Part shown: piece by piece, positions 1-8,858 of the stretch | How the letters are laid out: the number at the start of each line of letters is the position of its first letter | Position numbering within the stretch: the first letter of the stretch is position 1 | NCBI GenBank assembly: GCA_024103425.1 | Contig: JAGFIS010000024.1 | Coordinates: 62,001 to 126,000 of the forward strand | Direction: 5' to 3' | From: Chitinophagaceae bacterium | GTDB taxonomy: Bacteria > Bacteroidota > Bacteroidia > Chitinophagales > Chitinophagaceae | Length of the DNA stretch: 64,000 nucleotides | The notes under the pieces: model-generated | The model's database searches: none | What the model was told of the DNA's origin: nothing | What the model saw: the letters and a program-made list of their open reading frames with translations, nothing else | Program-made: the position numbers and the translations under genes

Positions 1-290
1 GATTTGGCGAGTTCTGGAGGATGATTTCAGAAGAATATCAACTGTCAGTTCAATACATCCTGAAGTTGACGGGTCACGAGCATCTGATGGAAGATTATGA
101 GGTAGAAAGAAAATCAGTAGCATTGAGAGAGCGCATTATCCTGCCATTGTTGACGATTCAGCAGTATGCAATGACTAAGATTCGTGAATTGGAAGCCGCC
201 GGAGCGGAGGATATTAATGAGAGTGCTTATGGCAAATTAGTAACGCGCTGCTCGTTTGGTATTATCAATGCAGCCAGAAATTCTGCATAG
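1..290 (+). CDS. ppc: Phosphoenolpyruvate carboxylase, C-terminal fragment (cut by window edge)
   Basis: The frame is open from base 3, so this is the last ~95 residues of a longer protein. The tail carries the features of the PEP carboxylase C-terminus: a helix with HLMEDYEVERKSVALRER, aligning with the HLMADLPWIAESIQLRN stretch of the E. coli enzyme, and a terminal AARNSA, matching the conserved MRNTG end that closes the active site. PEP carboxylase forms oxaloacetate from PEP and bicarbonate. The catalytic residues lie outside the window, so the call rests on the tail only. Confidence 0.72.
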   Translation, partial: FGEFWRMISEEYQLSVQYILKLTGHEHLMEDYEVERKSVALRERIILPLLTIQQYAMTKIRELEAAGAEDINESAYGKLVTRCSFGIINAARNSA

Positions 291-358
291 GAAATTTTTG
301 TTCTGTTTTTCCGGTTGTGATACGAAGTCTCAAGTTAAAAAAAGGAAATGCAAGAATC

Positions 359-2473
<2,115 letters not shown>

Positions 2474-2635
2474 TTATAGGTTTTAGTTTGTACAAAGGAA
2501 ATGATTTTCTGCTCAAGGCAATTTTTTTGATCCATTTTCAGGTCCGCAAGACCGGCATTGGAAAGAAACGACACGACTGGAGAAATAATGTTCCGTTGCT
2601 TTATTATCAGTCATATTTAGAATTAAGCTTTAAAA

Positions 2636-2847
2636 TATTTAGCTAAACCTTGATGACATTTTACAACTTTTCCGAGTAATAGCAGAAAGCAAGAACTCTG
2701 AGGGAGTAAAATAGCTTATTAAATACGGGGAAAAAGAAACAGCCGTTTACCAAAACTCATTGAGCAGAAATTCTTTTTACACAAATATGGAATTGAATCT
2801 TAGATGATCCAAAACGAACAGGGAGCCACAGAGGTTCCCTGTTTCCT
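2636..2847 (+). pseudogene. Scar of a lost tandem gene copy (leader plus 3' end and terminator, no body)
   Basis: This segment has almost no coding potential but matches both ends of the lipoprotein gene that follows. Bases 2650-2690 resemble that gene's leader (2912-2960): both contain TGATGACATTTT, then a TCCGA block, TAATA and AAGCA. The ATG position reads AAG here. Bases 2703-2847 resemble 4186-4325, including AAAATAG against the real gene's AAATAA stop, then AAAACTCATTGAGCA, TGGAATTGAATCTTA and a terminator hairpin. The simplest reading is a tandem duplication whose first copy lost its whole reading frame while keeping its flanks. An alternative is a small RNA built from the same leader and terminator. 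This also accounts for most of the 495-base gap between 2465 and 2959. Confidence 0.5.
2724..2847 (+). repeat. 3'-flank repeat, copy 1 (orphan terminator)
   Basis: This ~120-base repeat is matched by 4203-4325. It ends in a hairpin (stem 2819-2827 with 2833-2841, nine pairs including one G-U, loop ACAGA) followed by GTTTCC. No plus-strand gene lies upstream to be terminated. Confidence 0.75.
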
Positions 2848-2959
2848 ATTTATAAAAAAAACAGAATTCTGTCGGATGCGGTTTAGAAAAAGTCTTTCTT
2901 ATTTTAGATTTATTTGATGACATTTTTTAGTTTCTCCGATTTATAATAAAACGATAAGC

Positions 2960-4195
2960 ATGAAGCACATTCTTTTTTACGTCGTGATTATTTTTTGCCT
3001 GACTGCATTTTCCACAGGTTGTAACAGCCAGGGAACAAAAGCCGGAAGCACAAATGAAAGTTCTGCATCATCATCTTCTGCAAAAGTTTCTCAGAAGAAT
3101 TTTAAAGAAGGCGAAGATTATTGGGTGCTCAACAGAGCCAGAGTAACTGACAGGGTTGGATTTCCGGAGCCAGTGGAAGTAATGAGTTTTTTACTACCCC
3201 GTGCCTGGAATTATGAGGGCGATGTTATATGGGTGATGCCGGGGCAGGCTGGACAGGGAAACTATCTTTGGTTCAATGCTGTATCACCCGATCAAAAGTG
3301 GCAATTCACTATGTTTCCCAATATGACTTTTGTAATGTCTGATCAGCCATTTATGAATCAAGCTGCCCAGGCAGAAAACAATCAATTCAAAATGTTGGGT
3401 GAACCTGTAGATGCAGAAACTTATCTGAGGCGGTTTTTTGTGAACGAACTGGGTAACCCCGAGATTATTAAGGTAGAGCAGGATGAATACCCGCGTGGAG
3501 AACTTCAAAGATTTGAAGAAGGCAAGGCTGAGCTGGCAGCTATGGGTGCTGCCAATGTCGATGTCTCTCCAAGCAGGATACTTGCTACGGTCAAATGGCC
3601 TGACGGGACAGAAGGACTTGTTGGGTGTATGTCATTCATTCTTAAAGTAACTTCAGTTAACGGATATACGGGCCAGTACAATACTAATTTTACAACAGTA
3701 ATCAGCGGACGAAACGTAGTGAAGTACCCTGCTGCTGAAAGAGATCGTGCGCTGAAGTTGATGTCGACAATAGATAGAAGTGTCAGGTTTAATACAGCAT
3801 GGAAGTCGACAGTTGATCAGTTCTGGAAGGCTGTAAGACAGCAGAGCCGTATAGATACCTGGAATAAAGTGCGGATGATGGACGAGTATACACGCCAGAT
3901 GGGCCGTAACGCAATCAATAAGGGAAATCAAAATCTGGCAAGAATGGATGCTAATATGCGTAGCTGGGAAGCACGACAACAGTCACAAGATCAAATGCAC
4001 GCACAGTTTATTAAAGGTATACGCGAAGTAGAAACATATCAGGATGCTACCGGTACTTATGAGATGAGCAGTCATTATAACCATGCATGGAGCCGCAGTG
4101 ATGGCAGTAGTTTTATTATGACCGATAACCCCAATTTTGATCCTTCTTCTGTTTTTCAGGATCAGCAGTGGAAAGAGATGAAACGTGTGAAATAA
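2960..4195 (+). CDS. Lipoprotein of unknown function
   Basis: This 411-residue protein starts at an ATG with a short hydrophobic signal and a lipobox ending FSTGC, so Cys21 is the likely lipidated residue. A serine-rich linker follows (residues 33-45). The mature part has no motif I recognise; it contains a Trp-rich beta region (EDYWVLNRARV, RAWNYEGDVIWV) and a Gln/Arg/Met-rich, probably helical region around 280-350. The C-terminus (YNHAWSRSDGSSFIMTDNPNFDP) looks like a short WRDGSG-style repeat seen in surface proteins, but I cannot name a family. The gene is monocistronic, with its own leader and terminator, and has the remains of a second copy immediately upstream. Confidence 0.8.
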   Translation: MKHILFYVVIIFCLTAFSTGCNSQGTKAGSTNESSASSSSAKVSQKNFKEGEDYWVLNRARVTDRVGFPEPVEVMSFLLPRAWNYEGDVIWVMPGQAGQGNYLWFNAVSPDQKWQFTMFPNMTFVMSDQPFMNQAAQAENNQFKMLGEPVDAETYLRRFFVNELGNPEIIKVEQDEYPRGELQRFEEGKAELAAMGAANVDVSPSRILATVKWPDGTEGLVGCMSFILKVTSVNGYTGQYNTNFTTVISGRNVVKYPAAERDRALKLMSTIDRSVRFNTAWKSTVDQFWKAVRQQSRIDTWNKVRMMDEYTRQMGRNAINKGNQNLARMDANMRSWEARQQSQDQMHAQFIKGIREVETYQDATGTYEMSSHYNHAWSRSDGSSFIMTDNPNFDPSSVFQDQQWKEMKRVK

Positions 4196-4202
4196 TTATA
4201 AG

Positions 4203-4325
4203 ACAGGGTAAAAGAACAAGGTCGTTTACTAAAACTCATTGAGCAAAACTTTTAGGATGCCAATTTGGAATTGAATCTTAAACGAATCCTGTCCCACAGG
4301 GAACCCATCCGGTTCCCTGTTTTTG
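4203..4325 (+). repeat. 3'-flank repeat, copy 2
   Basis: This is the downstream partner of 2724-2847. It begins eight bases after the lipoprotein stop. Shared blocks include AAAACTCATTGAGCA, TGGAATTGAATCTTA and GGTTCCCTGTTT. Confidence 0.75.
4297..4324 (+). terminator. Intrinsic terminator of the lipoprotein gene
   Basis: A perfect 9-bp stem (4297-4305 with 4311-4319) has a 5-base loop (CATCC) and is followed by a run of five T. Confidence 0.85.
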
Positions 4326-4338
4326 TTAGAAAAGTCGA

Positions 4339-4370
4339 TAAAAAACGGGGAATCTTTCTGATTCCCCGTT
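4339..4370 (-). terminator. Intrinsic terminator of thrS-infC
   Basis: A perfect stem ACGGGGAATC / GATTCCCCGT (4345-4354 with 4360-4369) has loop TTTCT. On the minus strand it is followed by six T (plus-strand A run 4340-4345). It lies only 5 bases past the infC stop, so the operon ends there. Confidence 0.85.
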
Positions 4371-4374
4371 CGTA

Positions 4375-4989
4375 TTATTCTTTGTCTTTGCTCTGTTCTT
4401 TTTCTTTTCCTCCACCGGTTTTTTTCTTCTGGCTCTTCGGAGCGAATATGGCAAACATCCTTCTTCCTTCCAGTTTAGGCATACTTTCTAAGCTGCCTAC
4501 TTCCATCAGTCGTTCTGCGAATTTGAGCAGCAGCAATTCGCCTCTCTCTTTGAACATAATGCTACGCCCTTTGAACTGTACATAGGCCTTTACTTTGTTT
4601 CCGTCTTTCAGGAAGCTCTCAGCATGTTTACTCTTGAAATTAAAATCATGCTCATCGGTGTTAGGCGTAAAGCGTATTTCTTTTACTTCAGACACTTTGC
4701 TCTTGGCTTTCATGTCTTTCTCACGCTTCTTCTTTTCGTAGAGGAACTTGTTGTAGTCGATAGCCTTACAAACAGGCGGCTCGGCATTAGGCGATATTTC
4801 TACCAGGTCTAATCCAAGACCGTCTGCTATCTTTTGAGCCTCTGCTGTAGGATAAATTCCGTTTTCTACATTATCACCAACCAGCCTCACCTGAGGTACT
4901 CTGATCATGTGATTGGTACGGTGTTCTTGTTGTTGTTCTTTTTTGAAACGAGGGTTGAAACCTTTTTTGGGGCGTTGTGTAAATGCCAT
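4375..4989 (-). CDS. infC: Translation initiation factor IF-3
   Basis: IF-3 binds the 30S subunit, prevents premature 50S joining and proofreads the start codon. The 204-residue protein has the N-domain (VRLVGDNVENGIYPTAEAQKIADGLGLDLVEISPNAEPPVCKAIDYNKF), a lysine-rich linker helix (EKKKREKDMKAKSK) and the C-domain (KEIRFTPNTDEHDFNFKSKHAESFLKDGNKVK, then RGRSIMFKERG and MPKLEGRRMFAIFAPK). An N-terminal basic extension of about 25 residues and a Lys/Glu-rich C-terminal tail make it longer than the ~180 residues of E. coli IF-3. It starts with a normal ATG rather than AUU, so the classic IF-3 autoregulation through a rare start codon is not evident. It follows thrS in one operon, but rpmI and rplT do not follow it. 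Confidence 0.95.
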   Translation of the reverse strand: MAFTQRPKKGFNPRFKKEQQQEHRTNHMIRVPQVRLVGDNVENGIYPTAEAQKIADGLGLDLVEISPNAEPPVCKAIDYNKFLYEKKKREKDMKAKSKVSEVKEIRFTPNTDEHDFNFKSKHAESFLKDGNKVKAYVQFKGRSIMFKERGELLLLKFAERLMEVGSLESMPKLEGRRMFAIFAPKSQKKKTGGGKEKEQSKDKE

Positions 4990-5097
4990 TAATTGATTTT
5001 AGATTAGAAAATAGTCACTATAAAAATATAGTGTTTTTTTATTTTATGCTTTTATGTTTATAAAATCGTTGATTCTTAGAAATTTAGCTCACTTCTT

Positions 5098-7026
5098 CTA
5101 TGCTTTCTCTCTTATCTCTGTGAGAAGCGAATCTATGAATTCATTCGTTTTGAAAGAACCTTTGTCTCCCACACCGTGTCTCCTCACCGATAGTGTATCT
5201 TCCGCAGCTTCTTTCTCTCCGACAATTATCATGTAAGGAATCTTCATCATTTCTGCATCGCGGATTTTCCGGCCTATCTTTTCACTCCTCTCGTCAATTT
5301 CGGCACGAATATCAGATTTTTTCAGATTTTTCAAAACATTTTGAGCGTACTCTAAAGTCTTGTCGCTCACCGGCAAAATCTTCACTTGAACAGGTGCCAG
5401 CCACAACGGGAAATTGCCGGCATAATGCTCCAGAAGGAATCCAATGAAACGCTCATGAGTTCCCAACGGTGCACGGTGAATAATTAGCGGAGTCTCAGGC
5501 TCGTTGTTTTGGTTAGTGAATGTCAGATTGAATCTGCGTCCCTGGGCAAAGTCAACTTGGTTGGTTGCCAGTGTAAACTCTCTGCCAATAGCACTCCAAA
5601 TCTGGACATCGATCTTCGGGCCGTAAAAGGCACCTTCTCCTTTCACTTCGACAAACGGAATTTCGGCATCGATCATCACCTGGCGTACCATGGCTTCAGT
5701 CTCTAACCACAACTCGGGTTCGTTGATGTATTTCTCTCCTAATTTAGCCGGATCGTGCAGCGACAGGCGCATCACGTATTTCTCAATTCCGAAAATCTTG
5801 AAGTATTTCAGATAGAGGTCGTTCACTGCTTTGAACTCCTGGGCAAACTGATCGCGTGTACAATAGATATGTGCATCGTTCATATGCAGGCAACGCACAC
5901 GCATAAGTCCGAATAGCTCACCACTCTGTTCATACCTGTAGCAGGTGCCGTATTCTGCAAGGCGCAACGGTAGCTCTTTGTAGCTTCTTTGTTCGGCTGC
6001 AAATATCTTGTGGTGGTGCGGGCAGTTCATCGCTTTCAGATAGTATCTGGTGCCATCCAGTTCCATCGCAGGATACATGCTGTCTTTATAATAAGGCAGG
6101 TGCCCGCTGGTAAGGTATAACTGCTCTTTACCGATATGAGGCGTTACTACTCTCTTATATCCGGCTTCGAGTTCAGATTCTTTTGCCAGTTTCTCCAGTT
6201 CTTCGATGATGATAGTTCCGTTAGGCATCCACAAGGGCAATCCCGGTCCCACCTCTTCATCAATAGTAAAGATACCCAACTCTTTACCCAGTTTACGGTG
6301 GTCGCGCTTCTTGGCTTCCTCGAGCATAACGAGATACTCATCCAGCTCTTTCTGCGTCGGGAAGGTGACACCGTAAATACGTGTAAGCATTTTGTTTTTT
6401 TCATCTCCTTTCCAATAAGCACCGGCTACACTCGTCAGTTTTATAGCCTTGATGGCTCCTGTTGAAGGAATATGCGGGCCACGACAGAGATCAGTAAAGT
6501 TGCCCTGGGTATAGAAAGTGATATTACCGTCCTCGAGATTCTCAAGTAAATCGAGTTTGTATTCATCACCTTTCTTTGTGAAGTAATCAATAGCATCCTT
6601 CTTCGCAATCTCTTTGCGTGTATAAACATTATTCTGCTTGGCTAGTTCTCTCATCTTCTGTTCAATCTTCTCCAGATCGCTCTCAGATATACTTCTGTCG
6701 CCAAGATCCATATCGTAATAGAAGCCTTTGTCGATTGGCGGGCCTACCCAGAATTTCACTCCTGGAAACATTGACTCCACTGCTTCAGCCATCAGGTGAG
6801 CAGAGGAGTGCCAGAAGGTTGATTTACCACCGTCGTCATCCCACTTCAGAAATTTTACTTTAGCATCTCCCGTCAGCGGACGGGATAGATCCCAGACCTC
6901 GCCGTTTACTTCTGCTGCGAGAATATTTCTTGCCAAACCCTCGCTGATTGATTTGGCGATTTCCATTGAGGTTGTTCCTTCCTGATACTCGCGTTGTACT
7001 CCATCAGGAAATGTAATGTTCATCAT
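5098..7026 (-). CDS. thrS: Threonyl-tRNA synthetase
   Basis: This enzyme charges tRNA-Thr and edits mischarged serine. The 642-residue protein has the full bacterial architecture: TGS domain (1-62, VNGEVWDLSRPL), editing domain with the HSSAHLMAEAVE motif and a later CRGPHIPSTG, then the class II catalytic core. The core zinc site is in YLKAMNCPHHHKIF, motif 2 is around YRYEQSGELFGLMRVRCLHMNDAHIY, and motif 3 is in IHRAPLGTHERFIGFLLEHYAG. The anticodon-binding domain occupies the last ~100 residues. Two adjacent ATG codons (7026 and 7023) could serve as start. infC lies 108 bases downstream on the same strand. Confidence 0.97.
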   Translation of the reverse strand: MMNITFPDGVQREYQEGTTSMEIAKSISEGLARNILAAEVNGEVWDLSRPLTGDAKVKFLKWDDDGGKSTFWHSSAHLMAEAVESMFPGVKFWVGPPIDKGFYYDMDLGDRSISESDLEKIEQKMRELAKQNNVYTRKEIAKKDAIDYFTKKGDEYKLDLLENLEDGNITFYTQGNFTDLCRGPHIPSTGAIKAIKLTSVAGAYWKGDEKNKMLTRIYGVTFPTQKELDEYLVMLEEAKKRDHRKLGKELGIFTIDEEVGPGLPLWMPNGTIIIEELEKLAKESELEAGYKRVVTPHIGKEQLYLTSGHLPYYKDSMYPAMELDGTRYYLKAMNCPHHHKIFAAEQRSYKELPLRLAEYGTCYRYEQSGELFGLMRVRCLHMNDAHIYCTRDQFAQEFKAVNDLYLKYFKIFGIEKYVMRLSLHDPAKLGEKYINEPELWLETEAMVRQVMIDAEIPFVEVKGEGAFYGPKIDVQIWSAIGREFTLATNQVDFAQGRRFNLTFTNQNNEPETPLIIHRAPLGTHERFIGFLLEHYAGNFPLWLAPVQVKILPVSDKTLEYAQNVLKNLKKSDIRAEIDERSEKIGRKIRDAEMMKIPYMIIVGEKEAAEDTLSVRRHGVGDKGSFKTNEFIDSLLTEIREKA

Positions 7027-7073
7027 GTTTTTTTAAGAATCGTCTTCTCTTTTATTATTAAAATTTAAGAGCG

Positions 7074-7081
7074 CAAATTTA
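7074..7081 (-). promoter_or_regulatory. Candidate thrS -7 box (TAAATTTG)
   Basis: The minus strand reads TAAATTTG, matching the Bacteroidota TAnnTTTG box about 50 bases upstream of thrS. No clear TTTG -33 element is visible, so this is a moderate call. Confidence 0.4.
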
Positions 7082-7168
7082 ACTAACTATTAGATTAAGA
7101 TGGGATTTCTTTACATGGCTTTAGGGATTATAACAGTTAATTTTGACCGGACGTTAATAAAATGGAGC

Positions 7169-8311
7169 ATGAAGGGAGTTTTTACGATCGTTTTTTTACT
7201 GCCCACTTTTTTCTTAGCGACAGCGCAGGCGCCCTCGAGCAGTTATGCTAACCGAGGTTTTAATTCAACGAAATCGACTTCTACCGCCAAAGTAAGATTG
7301 AACGGGCAATGGCGTGGAAGCTTTGATGAACAGACTCCCGATCTTTTTGGCCGTGTTTCAGACCACCGTACTACTTATGTGCTTGAACTCGAATTTCAGG
7401 GTAGCAAGGTTAACGGTTACAGCTATACTTATTTTACCGATTTAGGTGCAAAAAGATATTATACCATCTGCCGCGTTACAGGCTCGTATGACAGCCGTAC
7501 AGGTAAAGTGGTTGTGACAGAGGTAGAGAGAATTAAGTACAATACTCCTCCTAATATTCAGAACTGTTTTCAGATTCACACTCTTTATTATGTAAAAGGA
7601 GGTGACAATACAGAATATCTGAAAGGAGACTGGGTACCGGCTCCCGATCAGGTTTGTACCGGAAAGGGTACGACGCTGCTCTCCCGTCAGGTGATGATTA
7701 CCCAGCCTTTTGCTTCAAAGCCGCCGGCTGCCAAGCAAAATCAGACAGCTAAGGCTCCCGTAAAAAGAACTCCGCAGACAACTGCTCCAAAACGGGTAGA
7801 AAAGCCAAAAGCTCCTGAAATAGCAAAGACTGAGACAGTGAAGAAGGCAGAGAAACCTAAACCGGTTACTACCCAGGTGCCCGAAGAGAAGAAGAAAGAA
7901 GGGGTTGTAAAAGTGCAGCCTAAGGTGGAAATGCCTACTATACCATCGTTCCAGGGATATGAATTCAGAAAAAGCCACGTGGTACAAACAATCCCTATTA
8001 AGAATAAGGTATTCCAGATAGAGTTATACGATAACGGACAGATTGATGGCGACAGCGTATCTGTGTTTTTCAATGGTAAGCTCATTCTTGCTCACCAGTT
8101 GCTTACAGATAAGCCTATCAGAGTGACTTTATCTCTGGATCAGACTTACGAACAGAACATCGTTACGATGTATGCCGAAAACCTGGGATCCATTCCGCCA
8201 AATACAGCCCTGATGATCGTGAGAGACGGAGACAAACGTTACGAGGTAAGATTAGAGAGCGATCTCGGTAAGAGCGGAACCGTCGTCTTCAAACATGAGG
8301 ATGAAGACTAG
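7169..8311 (+). CDS. Secreted protein with Pro/Lys linker and conserved C-terminal beta domain, function unknown
   Basis: The ATG at 7169 gives 380 residues and starts directly at a signal peptide (MKGVFTIVFLLPTFFLATAQA). The upstream in-frame ATG at 7100 would add 23 residues ahead of it and is less likely. Residues ~35-180 form a beta-rich N-terminal domain (LNGQWRGSF, TYVLELEFQGSKVNGYSYTYF). Residues ~185-270 are a Lys/Pro/Thr/Ala-rich linker. The C-terminal ~115 residues (IELYDNGQIDGDSVSVFFNGKL, then ENLGSIPPNTALMIVRDGDKRYEV) resemble a domain I have seen in secreted Bacteroidota proteins but cannot name. It is probably periplasmic or cell-surface. It is divergent from thrS and is followed by tRNA-Val. 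Confidence 0.75.
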   Translation: MKGVFTIVFLLPTFFLATAQAPSSSYANRGFNSTKSTSTAKVRLNGQWRGSFDEQTPDLFGRVSDHRTTYVLELEFQGSKVNGYSYTYFTDLGAKRYYTICRVTGSYDSRTGKVVVTEVERIKYNTPPNIQNCFQIHTLYYVKGGDNTEYLKGDWVPAPDQVCTGKGTTLLSRQVMITQPFASKPPAAKQNQTAKAPVKRTPQTTAPKRVEKPKAPEIAKTETVKKAEKPKPVTTQVPEEKKKEGVVKVQPKVEMPTIPSFQGYEFRKSHVVQTIPIKNKVFQIELYDNGQIDGDSVSVFFNGKLILAHQLLTDKPIRVTLSLDQTYEQNIVTMYAENLGSIPPNTALMIVRDGDKRYEVRLESDLGKSGTVVFKHEDED

Positions 8312-8396
8312 GCAGCCTGTTTTCAGGTAAAAGCTTTTCGGGGTAAATCTTTTTAGAATTTTTCAAAAATTAATTTTTTTTCTGAGAGTCCACTCC

Positions 8397-8404
8397 TATA
8401 TTTG
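8397..8404 (+). promoter_or_regulatory. tRNA-Val promoter -7 box (TATATTTG)
   Basis: A TAnnTTTG match lies 13 bases before the mature tRNA 5' end. A T-rich stretch at 8374-8385 is in the place of the -33 element but does not read a clean TTTG. Confidence 0.6.
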
Positions 8405-8417
8405 CACTCCTTGAAAA

Positions 8418-8492
8418 GGGAGCATAGCTCAGTTGGTTCAGAGCATCTGCCTTACAAGCAGAGGGTCCGCGGTTCGAGCCCGTGTGCTCCCA
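8418..8492 (+). tRNA. tRNA-Val (anticodon UAC)
   Basis: The cloverleaf folds cleanly. The acceptor GGGAGCA pairs with TGCTCCC, the D stem is GCTC/GAGC and the anticodon stem TCTGC/GCAGA encloses loop CTTACAA (anticodon TAC). The T arm CGCGG-TTCGAGC-CCGTG has one G-T pair. The discriminator base is A and CCA is not encoded, so it must be added after transcription. Confidence 0.96.
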
Positions 8493-8502
8493 CAGAATAA
8501 CA

Positions 8503-8529
8503 GCCTCGCAATTTTTGCGGGGCTTTTTT
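8503..8529 (+). terminator. Terminator of tRNA-Val
   Basis: GCCTCGCAA (8503-8511) pairs with TTGCGGGGC (8515-8523) across a TTT loop, with one T-G pair, and is followed by six T. Confidence 0.85.
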
Positions 8530-8561
8530 GTTTTCCTGATGTTTCTCTCAAATGTTTTAAT

Positions 8562-8645
8562 GAGATTCTGTGTCAAGCACAGAATGACATAATGGGGATT
8601 GTAATTATAATGAGAAACGTCATTGCGGGCTCGACCCGCAATCTC
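8562..8645 (+). repeat. Inverted pair of 27-base REP-like hairpin elements
   Basis: Two 27-base units, 8562-8588 and 8619-8645, lie in opposite orientations 30 bases apart. Read in the same sense they share the plan GAGATT, five variable bases, TCRAG loop, the five complementary bases, AATGAC. The variable five are CTGTG/CACAG in one and GCGGG/CCCGC in the other, so the stems have changed while keeping pairing. The doublet layout is that of REP/BIME-type intergenic repeats. The rest of the spacer (8646-8796) holds nothing I can name. Confidence 0.7.
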
Positions 8646-8796
8646 TTTTTTATTTTCCCCGAAGTGTCACAGGTTTTAGCCGGAGACGCTACATCACTGC
8701 TCTTTCTCCGCGACCAGGGATGGTCACGGGACTATAGGCAGCATGGATAACTGACTTTTACTTTTCCCCCTAAAGTGAGAGGGGTTGCGAAGATGG

Positions 8797-8852
8797 GAAC
8801 TCTAAATCTTAAATCTTGGACCTTGAATCTTAAACTTTGAACCCCGAACAAA
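8797..8852 (+). repeat. Degenerate heptamer array 1
   Basis: Eight consecutive 7-base units fit or nearly fit VAAYYHY: GAACTCT, AAATCTT, AAATCTT, GGACCTT, GAATCTT, AAACTTT, GAACCCC, GAACAAA. The array ends just past the sprA stop codon. Similar arrays occur at 57910-58080 and 61361-61431. Confidence 0.75.
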
Positions 8853-8858
8853 AAAACC

